DNA from: Catenuloplanes atrovinosus
Lineage (GTDB): Bacteria; Actinomycetota; Actinomycetes; Mycobacteriales; Micromonosporaceae
NCBI RefSeq assembly: GCF_031458235.1
Contig: NZ_JAVDYB010000001.1
Span: 3,555,001-3,619,000 of the forward strand
Direction: 5' to 3'
DNA: 64,000 nucleotides
Below the pieces are notes generated by a model. The model searched no databases, was not told the DNA's origin, and was given only the letters and a program-made list of their open reading frames with translations. Shown here one piece after another: positions 33,265 through 41,866 of this stretch. Each line of letters starts with the position of its first letter. Positions within the stretch are counted from its first letter, which is position 1. The position numbers were made by a program, and so were the translations under genes.

Positions 33265-35322
33265 TCACGAAACGGCCGAAGGTCCCGATTGCCCCCGATA
33301 CCAGAGAGTGGCCTGATCGGCGAGGACCGCCAGCGCGGGCGCGCCACCGTCCAGCGCGGCCATGAAGTCGGCCCAGGAGTCGAGCACGTGACCGCCGGTC
33401 TCCGGGGGCGCGGCGCCGGTCAGGTAGTTGGGCAGCAGCACCGCGTTCGTGAGCAGCCAGGACACGTACCGGCCGTCGCCGTCCCAGCCGGGCACCGCGC
33501 ACGTCTCGGTCAGGTGCTCGCGCAGCGTCTCGGCGTCGTCCCAGCGCAGCATCTCCGACTTGTGGGTGAGGCTGGAGATGTGCGGGTTGTAGAGCTGGGC
33601 GATGCCGAAGCGGTACATCTCCCGCCACTGCTGCCAGAACAGCGCGTCGTCCCGGGTGCCCAGCGTCATGATCGAGTGGGCGGGCCGGTCCAGCAGCAGA
33701 TGATGCAGGTACGCCCACATCGTCATCGGCGTGAGCAGCCGGTTCGTGTTGCGCCGCAGCAACGCCTGGACGATCTCCCAGGCGCGCGGCTCCAGCTCGT
33801 GCGCGGCCACGTTCGGCACCGCCTTGATCGAGGCGAGCACGCTGTACAGCGACGGGTTGTGCTCGCCGTAGAAGTCGCGGGCCACGGTCCACGGGTCGAC
33901 CGGGCGCAGCAGGTGCTCCGGCGACGGCGACTCGCGCTGGAGCCGGATGAAGTCCGACAGGGACACGAACTCGACGTCCAGGCCGGGCGCGGTCGCACCG
34001 ATCCAGCGGCGCAGGTCGGCCTCGAACGCGGCGCCGGTGACGCGCGGATCGCGGATGCCGAAGTCGTCCAGGCACACCAGCAGGCTGGCGCCGCGCGCCG
34101 CGAGCGCGCCCGCGACCAGCGCCTGCGCCATGTGGATCACCGAGGTACGGGCGCGCAGCCGTACCGGCCAGAAGATCATCGACGGCGTGCCGGTGTCGGC
34201 CGGCGCGAACTGCCAGCCGAACCGCCGCTCCAACTGGCGGATCAGGCCGAGGAAGTCGTCCGGCGGCGTGGAGGCCGGGTGCGAGACGAACTCGCCCTCC
34301 CAGACCGGGTGCCGGTGGCGGTGCCGGGGACCGGCCGCGCGCGGCACCACGGTCACGCCGAGGCGCGCGGCCAGGCCGGACAGCAGCCGTTCCGCGTCCA
34401 CGCCGGCGAAGCACTCCACCCGCGCCACGCCCTCGCCGCGCAACTGCTCGCAGCGGCGCGCCGCGCCCTCCGGGTCGTCCGGGTGCAGCGCCCACAGCAC
34501 CGTGACCGGCCGCTGCTGGGCCACCTCCACCAGCGCGGACGTGATCGTGCCGGCCCAGTCGCTGCTGCCGATCACGCACACCGTCTCGCCGGTGATCAGG
34601 TCCGCGACCGGGCCGATGGTCGGCTTGCGGGTGAACCGGGACGGGTCGTGCACCAGCGGCGTGCGGTCGCCGGCCACCACCGGGCGCCAGAAGCCGTGCA
34701 GGTGGAACACGCGCACGGCGCCGTCGTAGGCGTTGTCGCGGTCCCAGCGGCCGTCCACGTCCAGCGGCGTGGTGATCGCCCGGCCGCTGGCGGTCCGGAT
34801 CGCGATCTCCAGCTGCGGGTCGAAGTTCGTGGTCAGCACGCGGTTGTCGAACGCGCCGGGCAGGCCGGCCAGCACCGCGCCGAGCGCCTCCACCGCGGGC
34901 GACAGCATCCACGAGCCGAGATCGTTCTCCAGGTCCTCGCCGAGCTCCGCGGTGACGCGCTGCCAGAGCCCGTGCGTGGCCAGCGGGCCGGCCAGCCGGT
35001 CCGGCGGGCGGTACTTCTCCAGCACCGCCTGCTGCGCGATCACGTCGAAGCCGTCGCCGCCGACCCAGTTCGCGAAGATCCGCCGGTACTCGGTGTACAA
35101 CTCGCTGGGCGGGCCCTCACCGCGCCGCACCCGGGCCAGCGCCAGCATGCGGGTGAGGTCGCCGCCGTCGCTGCGGCCGACCGCGTACTGCTCCGCCAGG
35201 CGCAGCACGTCCGCGACGCCCGGCGTGGCGTCCGCGCCGATGCCGGAGCCGAGGATGAGCGTGATCTGCTCCTCCCGGCGGAAGGACTCGTACAGCCGGT
35301 CCGCGAGGAGCTGCTCGGACAT
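33265..35322 (-). CDS. SIR2-domain protein with large uncharacterised C-terminal half
   Basis: A 685-residue protein. The N-terminal half (about 1-330) is a SIR2-like Rossmann domain of the kind seen in anti-phage effectors: LILGSGIGADATPGVADVLR as the nucleotide loop, LTTNFDPQLE for the conserved TxNFD, VFHLHGFW for the catalytic H-x-HG, and VCVIGSSDW before the last strand. Related effectors hydrolyse NAD+. The second half (about 345-685) is not recognised; MIFWPVRLRARTSVIHMAQA, then ALAARGASLLVCLDDFG and later SSLTHKSEMLRWDD, weakly recall HUP or class I synthetase-like folds. The start overlaps the caspase stop in TGATG, so translation is coupled. Confidence 0.82.
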   Translation of the reverse strand: MSEQLLADRLYESFRREEQITLILGSGIGADATPGVADVLRLAEQYAVGRSDGGDLTRMLALARVRRGEGPPSELYTEYRRIFANWVGGDGFDVIAQQAVLEKYRPPDRLAGPLATHGLWQRVTAELGEDLENDLGSWMLSPAVEALGAVLAGLPGAFDNRVLTTNFDPQLEIAIRTASGRAITTPLDVDGRWDRDNAYDGAVRVFHLHGFWRPVVAGDRTPLVHDPSRFTRKPTIGPVADLITGETVCVIGSSDWAGTITSALVEVAQQRPVTVLWALHPDDPEGAARRCEQLRGEGVARVECFAGVDAERLLSGLAARLGVTVVPRAAGPRHRHRHPVWEGEFVSHPASTPPDDFLGLIRQLERRFGWQFAPADTGTPSMIFWPVRLRARTSVIHMAQALVAGALAARGASLLVCLDDFGIRDPRVTGAAFEADLRRWIGATAPGLDVEFVSLSDFIRLQRESPSPEHLLRPVDPWTVARDFYGEHNPSLYSVLASIKAVPNVAAHELEPRAWEIVQALLRRNTNRLLTPMTMWAYLHHLLLDRPAHSIMTLGTRDDALFWQQWREMYRFGIAQLYNPHISSLTHKSEMLRWDDAETLREHLTETCAVPGWDGDGRYVSWLLTNAVLLPNYLTGAAPPETGGHVLDSWADFMAALDGGAPALAVLADQATLWYRGQSGPSAVS

Positions 35323-36545
35323 CACAGGTCTCCCCTCAGGTCGGCGATCCCCTCGTGGGTGCGCACGAGCACGCCGCCGTCGAGGTAGGACTCCAGCTCG
35401 CCGGGGGCCCAGCCGAAGTACCCGCTGAACACGCGGACCCACGCGAACGTGTGCCGCAGCTCGTCGGGCGGCGCTGTCAGCGACAGTACGCCGAGCCGGT
35501 CCTTGATCGGACGGAACCGGGGCGGCGGCGGGAGCGTGGGCCACAACCGGGCCAGCGCGATGTAGCCGTCCCGGGCGACCGGGCCGCCGTACCGGACCAC
35601 CGGGTCGGACAGTTGCTCCCGCCAGGCCGGCGTGAACTCGTCCGGCAGCGGCGCCGGATGGCCGTACAGGTCGATGCCGGCCGCGCCGGTCTCGTCGTGC
35701 GCCAGCACCAGGATCCGGCCGCCGGCCAGGTCCCGGTCGGCGACGCCGCGGCCGGCCCGCAGCACGACGCCGGCCAGGTTCTCCTTGCTCAGCGCCGCGT
35801 TGCGGACCAGCCCGAAACTGCCACCCGCATTGCGCTCGCGCAGTTCGGGGCGCTCGAAGCCGCGTGCGGTGAGCGCGGTGCGGACGCGCCGCCAGATCGC
35901 CGCCATGGTCAGCACCGGCTCGCCGCCCGGGACGCCGTCGCGCAGCACGCGCAGCAGCTCGCCGGTGAACGCCGTGTACGGCTCGCCCTCCGGCGCGGCG
36001 GCCCGCCGGTTCGACGGCGCGGACACGAACAGGCAGGTGCGGTCCAGCTCGGCGACGTCGGCGACCTCGTCGGTGCCGCCCTGCGCGGCCGACATCAGGT
36101 TGTCCGCGCGGCCCGCGTAGCAGCAGTCCAGGATCACGGCGCGGCGGGTCGCGGCGCTGCCGGCCAGTGCGCGGCCGATCCAGTCGTACGGCAGCCCGGC
36201 CTCGTCCGGCACCTCCGGCTCGCACTCGGCCAGCGCCAGGATCAGCTGCCCGTTGATCGGGTCGATCAGCCCGTGACCGGCGTAGTAGATCAGCAACAGC
36301 CCGCCCTCGCCGACCGCGGCCGCGGCCGTGCGGATGGTGCGGCCGACCTCACGCGGGCTGGCCTCGTCCAGCACCACGTGGCAGTTCTCCGCGGGCAGCC
36401 CCCACAGCGCCTCGTCCCGCAACGCCTCGGCCAGCGACGACACGTTCCCGGCCACGGCCGGCAGCGGCGGCAGGTGCGAGTAGGTCGTCGCCCCGATCAA
36501 CACCACCTGCGACGCGGCCGGATCCGCAAGGTCCGCCCGGGTCAT
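35322..36545 (-). CDS. Caspase-like peptidase fused to an AlgH/YqgE-like (DUF179) domain
   Basis: A 407-residue protein. Residues about 10-235 are a caspase/metacaspase-like (C14) domain: VVLIGATTYSHLPPLPAV, LLIYYAGHGL with catalytic H91, and AVILDCCYAG with D140 and the catalytic Cys at 142. Residues about 250-400 match the YqgE/AlgH fold: SKENLAGVVLRAGRG, ILVLAHDETGAAGIDLYG, VRYGGPVARDGYIALARL and FSGYFGWAPGELESYLDGG. It overlaps the EACC1 gene by 4 nt (ATGA) and the SIR2 gene by one base. EACC1-linked caspases are regarded as activated peptidases of bacterial conflict systems; cleavage of a partner or of host proteins is inferred. Confidence 0.87.
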   Translation of the reverse strand: MTRADLADPAASQVVLIGATTYSHLPPLPAVAGNVSSLAEALRDEALWGLPAENCHVVLDEASPREVGRTIRTAAAAVGEGGLLLIYYAGHGLIDPINGQLILALAECEPEVPDEAGLPYDWIGRALAGSAATRRAVILDCCYAGRADNLMSAAQGGTDEVADVAELDRTCLFVSAPSNRRAAAPEGEPYTAFTGELLRVLRDGVPGGEPVLTMAAIWRRVRTALTARGFERPELRERNAGGSFGLVRNAALSKENLAGVVLRAGRGVADRDLAGGRILVLAHDETGAAGIDLYGHPAPLPDEFTPAWREQLSDPVVRYGGPVARDGYIALARLWPTLPPPPRFRPIKDRLGVLSLTAPPDELRHTFAWVRVFSGYFGWAPGELESYLDGGVLVRTHEGIADLRGDL

Positions 36546-36901
36546 GACCCGCTGAGCTCACGCATCGCCGCCTCGACGGCGGCCGGGTCGGACGTCTCGA
36601 TCGTGACCGTGCGGCCGTCCTCGGTCTCCCGGGTGATGGTCACGGTCGGTGCCGCGCGGCGGGTGTCCCGCCACTGGGCGATGGCCAGCCCGAGCTGCAC
36701 CAGCGTCAGTCCACTACCGACGATCAGGCTGAGCATCTCCACGCCCACGCCCATCTCGTTGCCGCCGAGCGTGTCCGCGTAGCGGAGGTCGCCGTGCGCG
36801 CGCACGTCACGCTCCTCCTGCAGCCACGATCGAAGGTTCCGTACCTCGTCGGGGTCGTCGCCCTGCACCCGGAGCACTACCCGCACCGCGTCGCTCTCCA
36901 T
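36542..36901 (-). CDS. EACC1-type effector-associated protein
   Basis: A 119-residue protein. Residues 1-45 form an alpha/beta segment (RVVLRVQGDDPDEVRNLRSW), followed by a hydrophobic helix at about 55-77 (MLSLIVGSGLTLVQLGLAIA), a basic stop WRDTRR, and the terminal strand pair PTVTITRETEDGRTVTIE with the helix DPAAVEAAMREL. This is the layout of effector-associated constant component EACC1, which precedes caspase or trypsin-like peptidases in actinobacterial conflict operons. It is the first gene of the four-gene unit and lies divergent from the amidase, 97 nt apart. It probably sits at the membrane and holds or triggers the caspase. Confidence 0.8.
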   Translation of the reverse strand: MESDAVRVVLRVQGDDPDEVRNLRSWLQEERDVRAHGDLRYADTLGGNEMGVGVEMLSLIVGSGLTLVQLGLAIAQWRDTRRAAPTVTITRETEDGRTVTIETSDPAAVEAAMRELSGS

Positions 36902-36998
36902 CCGGCCACTGTATGGAAATGCGACAATAGCCGTCCGCCGATGCGTCCGCCACACCGCCGGGTCGGCGCGCCCGTGGATCGGCCGGGGGGAGGTCGGC

Positions 36999-38147
36999 GT
37001 GGACGGACCGGCCGTGCGCCTCGCGGCGCAGGTCCGGGCGGGTATCCGTACCGCATCGGAGGTCGTCGAGGAGGCGCTGGAGGCCGCGGCGCGGCTGGAT
37101 CCGGAGTTGCACTTCCTCGCGTCGCTCGACGCGGCCGGCGCCCGCGCCGCCGCCCGGAGGCCACCGGCCGGCCCGCTGGCCGGCGTCCCGTTCCTGATCA
37201 AGTCGGGTACGCCCCGGGACGCGCCGATCGTGACGCGGCTGGTCGCGGCCGGTGCGATCCCGATCGGCACGTCCACCCGGTCGCGCCCCGGGTCCGCGGC
37301 GCGGACGCACGGGTGGAACGGCACCGACTACACCCGGAACCCGTGGGACCCGGCCCGCTCCTCCGGTGGGTCGTCGGCCGGCGCGGCGGCGGCCGTGGCC
37401 GCGGGCGTGGTGCCGATCGCGACCGGCGGCGACAGCGGCGGCTCGCTGCGCATCCCGGCCGCGTTCTGCGGCGTGGCCGGGTTCAAGGGCACGGCCGGGC
37501 GGGTGCCGCGGTTCCGGCCGGACCACAACGGCCTGCTCACCCCGGGCATCATCGGCGCCGACCTGTCCGACGTGGTGACCGCGACCGCGATCGTCTCCGG
37601 CCCGCATCGGCGTGACCCCGCCGCGCTGCCCGCCTGGCCGGTTCCGGTGCCGCGGGACGGGCCGTGGCGCATCGCCTACCGGCCCGGGCTCGGCGGTGTG
37701 CACGCGGCGCCGGAGATCGACGCGGCGGTCCGGGCGCGGGTGGCGGCGTGCGGCGTCGAGGTGGTGGACGTGCCGCTGGAGCTGCGGCCGGTCGCGGACG
37801 CCTGGGAGGCGCTGTACGCGGCCGGGGCCCCGGGGCCCGCGGCCGGAATCCGCCGGCACAACGCGACCGCGCTCGCGGATCTCTTCGCGGCCGTGGACGC
37901 GCTCGTCACCCCGACCACGCTGACGGTCGCGCACGGGTTCGCGGGGCCGCCGCCCGGCGACTTCGTCGGCGACCCGTGCTGGCATCTCAACGTGACCGGA
38001 AACCCGGCGGTGAGCGTGCCGGCCGCGCTGGTCCGTGGGCTGCCGGCCGGGCTGCAGGTGGTCGCCGCGCACGGGCGGGACGACGTGGCGGTCGCGGTGG
38101 CGCACGTGCTGCGGGCGCCGCTGCCACCGCCGCCGATCCGGCGCTGA
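36999..38147 (+). CDS. Amidase-signature-family protein
   Basis: A 382-residue Ser-Ser-Lys amidase. K68 lies in PFLIKSGT; the first Ser in SSGGSSAGAAAAVAAG; the second in GGDSGGSLRIPAAFCG, followed by GFKGTAGRVPR. At 382 residues it is shorter than the usual 450-500, missing part of the region after the core, but the catalytic triad is intact. Substrate unknown (GatA relatives, acylamidases and nitrile-pathway amidases share the signature). The GTG at 36999 has a strong GGGGGAGG site 6 nt upstream. Confidence 0.88.
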   Translation: MDGPAVRLAAQVRAGIRTASEVVEEALEAAARLDPELHFLASLDAAGARAAARRPPAGPLAGVPFLIKSGTPRDAPIVTRLVAAGAIPIGTSTRSRPGSAARTHGWNGTDYTRNPWDPARSSGGSSAGAAAAVAAGVVPIATGGDSGGSLRIPAAFCGVAGFKGTAGRVPRFRPDHNGLLTPGIIGADLSDVVTATAIVSGPHRRDPAALPAWPVPVPRDGPWRIAYRPGLGGVHAAPEIDAAVRARVAACGVEVVDVPLELRPVADAWEALYAAGAPGPAAGIRRHNATALADLFAAVDALVTPTTLTVAHGFAGPPPGDFVGDPCWHLNVTGNPAVSVPAALVRGLPAGLQVVAAHGRDDVAVAVAHVLRAPLPPPPIRR

Positions 38148-38201
38148 GCGACCCGCGGCGTTCGGCGGCGCGGGCCGTGGAGATCGACCAGAATGACGCT
38201 C

Positions 38202-38232
38202 GGGGCGGGGCCTGCTCGGAAGGCCCCGCCCC
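38202..38232. terminator. Strong hairpin terminator
   Basis: GGGGCGGGGCCT and AGGCCCCGCCCC form a perfect 12-bp stem with a 7-nt loop. It lies 55 nt after the amidase stop. The remaining DNA up to 38428 is G+C-rich without a supportable gene. Confidence 0.85.
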
Positions 38233-38428
38233 GCGGGATGCGGCGGGCGCGACGGCCGTCAGCGTCCGTCGCGCCGGAGACCCGCCGGTGCGGGCGCCGC
38301 GGTTCTGGGACGGGCGGCGCACCACGCCGGCGATCCGCGGTCACGACGCGTCCCCTGCGTGACCGCGGGCGGTTCCGGATGAGGACGTATTCCATGCGCT
38401 ACAAGGGACCAAACCCCCGATAATCCGG

Positions 38429-39109
38429 TCACCGGTCCGCGGCGGTCACCAGGCGCTCGGCCAGTTCGGCGAGCGGGATGGCGAGCGCGGCCGAGGCGGC
38501 CTCGAGGATCGAGCGGGCCTCGACCTCGGCGCAGCCCCACTGGGCCATGATCACGCCGGAGGCGCGGTGCAGCACCGGCGGGTCGCCGATCGCGGCGCCG
38601 TCGCGCTGCCGGAGCAGGTGGGCCAGCAGCAGGCCGGAGTGCTCGGCCAGCACGCGGGCGAGGACCTCCGCCGTGGTGTCGACGCCGCCCGCCTCCGTCG
38701 CGTACAGGCTGAGCGTGGCCACGGTGTCGCGGCCGACGTCGATCGGGGAGATCAGCGCGCTGCGGACGCCGTGGCGCAGCGCCTCGCGCCGCCAGTCCGG
38801 CCAGCGCCGGTCCGCGGCCACGTCGAAGCAGGCCACCGGCTCGCGGAGCCGGATCGCCACCAGGCCGGGCCCGTCGCCGGCGCGCAGCTCCGCCCGGTTC
38901 AGCGCCACCAGCGCGGACGGCCGGGCGGCCAGGCCCGCCGGATGGCTGACTCCCCACAGCGAGACGCCGCACGGGACCGAGAGCGTGTCGTGCACGGTGG
39001 TGACGATGTCGTGCACCGCGTGCCCCACGTCCGGTGTGTCGAGCAGTCGCGCGGCCAGTTCGCGCATCAACCCGGCGATCTCGATCGGATGAGGGCTGTC
39101 CAAGTTCAT
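38429..39109 (-). CDS. GAF and ANTAR domain regulator
   Basis: A 226-residue protein. The GAF domain at about 20-150 includes CGVSLWGVSHPAG, FDVAADRRWPDW and GVRSALISPIDVG. The C-terminal ANTAR domain (about 165-222) has LHRASGVIMAQWGCAEVEAR and ILEAASAALAIPLAELAERL. ANTAR proteins bind RNA dual-hexanucleotide hairpins and antiterminate transcription; GAF provides ligand or redox sensing. ATG with GGGAGAT upstream. It is the last of four same-strand genes (POT transporter, STAS, SRPBCC, this one) with gaps of 70-130 nt. Confidence 0.88.
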   Translation of the reverse strand: MNLDSPHPIEIAGLMRELAARLLDTPDVGHAVHDIVTTVHDTLSVPCGVSLWGVSHPAGLAARPSALVALNRAELRAGDGPGLVAIRLREPVACFDVAADRRWPDWRREALRHGVRSALISPIDVGRDTVATLSLYATEAGGVDTTAEVLARVLAEHSGLLLAHLLRQRDGAAIGDPPVLHRASGVIMAQWGCAEVEARSILEAASAALAIPLAELAERLVTAADR

Positions 39110-39180
39110 AGTGATCTCCCCAGCGGCCGGCGCACTGGCTTCCCGCATCCGCGGGCGGCAAACGGCCGGAGATGGGCGGA

Positions 39181-39588
39181 TCAACCCGCGTTGAAGTTGT
39201 CCTCGACGTCGCGCCGCAGGTGGGTGACGGTCTCGCCGAGCAGCCGGCGCAGCCGGTCCTCGTCCAGCGGCGCGCGCACCTCGGCGCTCACCTCGCTGCC
39301 GCCGGCCGGCGCGTCGCCGACCCGCGCGGAGCCGTGCGGCCCGGTGCCCGTCGCGGGCCGCCAGCGCACCTCCAGCCGGTCGGGGTCGATGTCGACGTCG
39401 TACTCGGCCCGGTGGCCGCCGCCGCGCACCAGCAGCCGTCCGCCGGGCGCGGGCTCGGCCGTCACGCCCACCGGCAGCCACCGCGTTGCCCGGTCCGGGT
39501 CGGTGAGCACGCCGAACACCACCTCCGCGGGTGCGTTGAAGCCGAACGTGCCGCGCACGGCCGTCGTCTCGTCACCGCTCGTCGCCAT
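39181..39588 (-). CDS. SRPBCC-family (START/Bet v1-like) protein
   Basis: A 135-residue helix-grip-fold protein. VRGTFGFNAPAEVVFGVLTD and RATRWLPVGV at the N-terminus are typical of polyketide-cyclase/AHSA1-like SRPBCC proteins; the middle strands RLEVRWRPATG and SEVSAEVRAPL and the C-terminal helix LRRLLGETVTHLRRDVE complete the fold. It is probably a ligand-binding or lipid-transfer-like protein; the ligand is unknown. Same strand as the STAS gene upstream and the ANTAR gene downstream. Confidence 0.8.
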   Translation of the reverse strand: MATSGDETTAVRGTFGFNAPAEVVFGVLTDPDRATRWLPVGVTAEPAPGGRLLVRGGGHRAEYDVDIDPDRLEVRWRPATGTGPHGSARVGDAPAGGSEVSAEVRAPLDEDRLRRLLGETVTHLRRDVEDNFNAG

Positions 39589-39677
39589 CGTGCCTCTTCC
39601 TCCCGCCGGGTGCCTGGTCGCACCGGCGGCTTCCCCGTCCCGTGGGCTTCACACCCGTTCCGGTGATCTCGGCGTGG

Positions 39678-40031
39678 TCAGGCGTGGGACGCCTGGTGGA
39701 TCGCGGCGACGCCGAGCACGGTCAGCACGCGCAGCACCCACGGGGAGGGATCGCGCAGCACCATCCGGATGCCCGCGTCCCGGGCCGCCTCGTGGCAGCG
39801 CACCAGGCCGCGCGCGCCCGCCGCGTCCAGGAACGTGAGGCCGCGCGCGTCGATCTCGATCACCTCGCCGGCCGGTGGCGTGCACACCCGGGCGAACGCG
39901 GCCTCCAGCAGCGACACCGAGTCGCGGTCGAGCTCGCCCGTGACGGCCAGGCGCACGAGCCGGCCCTCGCGCCGCGCGACGGTCAGCACGTCGACGTGCA
40001 GGTAGTCCACCGGGATGTCGGAACGGTGCAT
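39678..40031 (-). CDS. STAS-domain protein (anti-sigma-factor antagonist type)
   Basis: A 117-residue single STAS domain: LVRLAVTGELDRDSVSLLEA, then VIEIDARGLTFLDAAGARGL and VLRVLTVLGV. In place of the usual phosphorylatable Ser in D-S-S/A-G the motif reads LDAAG, so the site is lost and the protein may act constitutively or as a binding module. Start chosen at the ATG with GGAGA upstream; a longer in-frame extension to 40172 would overlap the transporter gene. Possible partner of anti-sigma kinases such as the fused protein at 17193-19178. Confidence 0.8.
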   Translation of the reverse strand: MHRSDIPVDYLHVDVLTVARREGRLVRLAVTGELDRDSVSLLEAAFARVCTPPAGEVIEIDARGLTFLDAAGARGLVRCHEAARDAGIRMVLRDPSPWVLRVLTVLGVAAIHQASHA

Positions 40032-40161
40032 GGCGTGTGGTTCTCCGCGGGACGGTGGCCGCGGCCCCGCACCGGTGCAGGTCGAGCCGCCTCCGGCCGA
40101 CGGTAGCGCGCCGGGTCGTGGGCGGCGGCCGATCTCCCGCGCGGGTGGGCGTGGCGTGCGG

Positions 40162-41598
40162 TCAGCGGACACCGCTCATCAGGCGGCGCAGCGGCACCGC
40201 GATCAGGGCGAGCGCCGCGCCGAGCACCACCGCGACCGCGCCGAGCACGCCGAAGTAGCCGGTCTCCCGGGACGGGTCGTAGAAGCCGGCCAGCGTGCCG
40301 GACATCGCGGTGCCGAGCGCCACGGAGAGGAAGAACAGCGCCACCATCTGGGTGTGGAACGCGTGCGGCGCCAGCTTCGTGGCGACGGACAGGCCGACCG
40401 GGGAGAGCAGCAGTTCCGCGATCGTGAACACGAACAGGATGCCGGCCAGCGCGAGCAGCGGCGCGCTGTTCGGGCCGCCGCCGGCCAGCGGCAGGAACAG
40501 CAGGAACGCCACGCCCATGATCGCGGTACCGGCCGCGAACTTGATCGGCGTGCTCGGCTGGCGGTCGCCGAGGCGGTTCCACAGCAGCGCGAACACGCCG
40601 GAGAGCAGGATGATGAAGACCGGGTTGATCGACTGGACCCAGGAGACGGGCATCTCCCAGCCGAACAGGTTCCGGTTCAGGCGCTCGTCCGCGTAGATCG
40701 TCACCACCGTGAACTGCTGCTGGTAGAGCGACCAGAACGCGGCGCTGGCGATGAACAGCGGGATGAACGCGAGCACGCGGCGGCGCTCGACCGGGGTGAC
40801 CGCGCGCGCCGTGAGGATCACCGCGAAGTAGGCGACGGCCGCGATCGCGCTGGCCGCGACCACCACGTCGGAGAGCCGATCGGTGAGGAACACGATCACG
40901 GCCGCGACCACCGCGGCGACCACGACGCCGGCCACGATCACCAGCGGGCGGCGGGCGGCCGGGAGCGGGTTCGGCACCTCGCGGGCGGCGCCGGTCAGCC
41001 GGCGGCGGCCGAACGAGTACTGGATCAGGCCGGCCGCCATGCCGACCGCGGCCAGGCCGAAGCCCCAGTGGAAGCCGGCCCGCTGCTGGAGCAGGCCGGT
41101 GGCGAGCGGGCCGGCCAGCGCGCCCACGTTGATACCGAGGTAGAACAGGGAGAACCCGGCGTCGCGGCGGTCGTCGCCCGCCGCGTAGAGCGAGCCGACC
41201 AGCGAGGTCGCGGTGGCCTTGACCCCGCCGCTGCCGATCGCGACCAGGATCAGGCCGGCCGCCACGCCGGCCAGGCCGGGCAGCAGCGCCAGCGCCAGGT
41301 GCCCGGCCATCACCACGACCGCGCTGGCGAACAGCGTCCGCTCCGCGCCGAGCACCCGGTCGGCCAGCCACGCGCCGAGGATCGTGGAGAGATAGACCGA
41401 GCCGCCGTACGCACCGACGATGCCGGCCGCGGTGTCCTGGTCGATGCCGAGCCCGCCCTCGGCCGCCGAATAGTACAGGTAGATCAGCAGGATTCCCTGC
41501 ATGCCGTAGAACGAGAACCGCTCCCAGAGCTCGACGCCGAAGAGGTTGGCCAGCGCCGCCGGCTGGCCGAGGAATCGTCCCCGCTCGCTTTGTTCCAT
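40162..41598 (-). CDS. POT/PTR-family proton-dependent oligopeptide transporter
   Basis: A 478-residue inner-membrane symporter with about 12-14 transmembrane helices. The N-terminal proton-coupling motif ExxER occurs in FGVELWERFSFYGMQ. The PTR2 signature region is seen as SGGVKATATSLVGSLY, FSLFYLGINVGALAGPL. Further family features are FWSLYQQQFTV and PVGLSVATKLAPHAF. It imports di- and tripeptides with H+. Divergent from the small membrane-peptide gene. Confidence 0.92.
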   Translation of the reverse strand: MEQSERGRFLGQPAALANLFGVELWERFSFYGMQGILLIYLYYSAAEGGLGIDQDTAAGIVGAYGGSVYLSTILGAWLADRVLGAERTLFASAVVVMAGHLALALLPGLAGVAAGLILVAIGSGGVKATATSLVGSLYAAGDDRRDAGFSLFYLGINVGALAGPLATGLLQQRAGFHWGFGLAAVGMAAGLIQYSFGRRRLTGAAREVPNPLPAARRPLVIVAGVVVAAVVAAVIVFLTDRLSDVVVAASAIAAVAYFAVILTARAVTPVERRRVLAFIPLFIASAAFWSLYQQQFTVVTIYADERLNRNLFGWEMPVSWVQSINPVFIILLSGVFALLWNRLGDRQPSTPIKFAAGTAIMGVAFLLFLPLAGGGPNSAPLLALAGILFVFTIAELLLSPVGLSVATKLAPHAFHTQMVALFFLSVALGTAMSGTLAGFYDPSRETGYFGVLGAVAVVLGAALALIAVPLRRLMSGVR

Positions 41599-41728
41599 GG
41601 TGTCCGGTTACCCCGTCGACGTGAGACCGACTCACGTCAATTCGCGCTGATTAGCGGGCCGCCACCGGGGGTAGCACTCTGGGTGACCGGCCGGATCGGC
41701 GCGCCGGATTCCCACGGAGGTGCGTGCG

Positions 41729-41866
41729 ATGGAGTGGTGGGTCTGGCTGATCATCGCGGTGGTGGTGATCGCCTTGGTGGTCGGCACGGTGCTGGCGATC
41801 CAGTCACGACGGCGGCGGGGCGGCGTCGTGGCCGTCGACACCCGGCGTGGAACGGACCGTTCATGA
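41729..41866 (+). CDS. Small single-span membrane protein in a PRC-barrel operon
   Basis: A 45-residue protein: MEWWVWLIIAVVVIALVVGT, then VLAIQSRRRRGG and a polar tail. One transmembrane helix (about 3-24) is followed by a basic cytoplasmic patch. GGAGG lies 8 nt before the ATG, and the stop overlaps the start of the PRC-barrel gene in ATGA, both strong signs of a real gene. No known family. It may anchor or localise the PRC-barrel proteins. Confidence 0.7.
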   Translation: MEWWVWLIIAVVVIALVVGTVLAIQSRRRRGGVVAVDTRRGTDRS

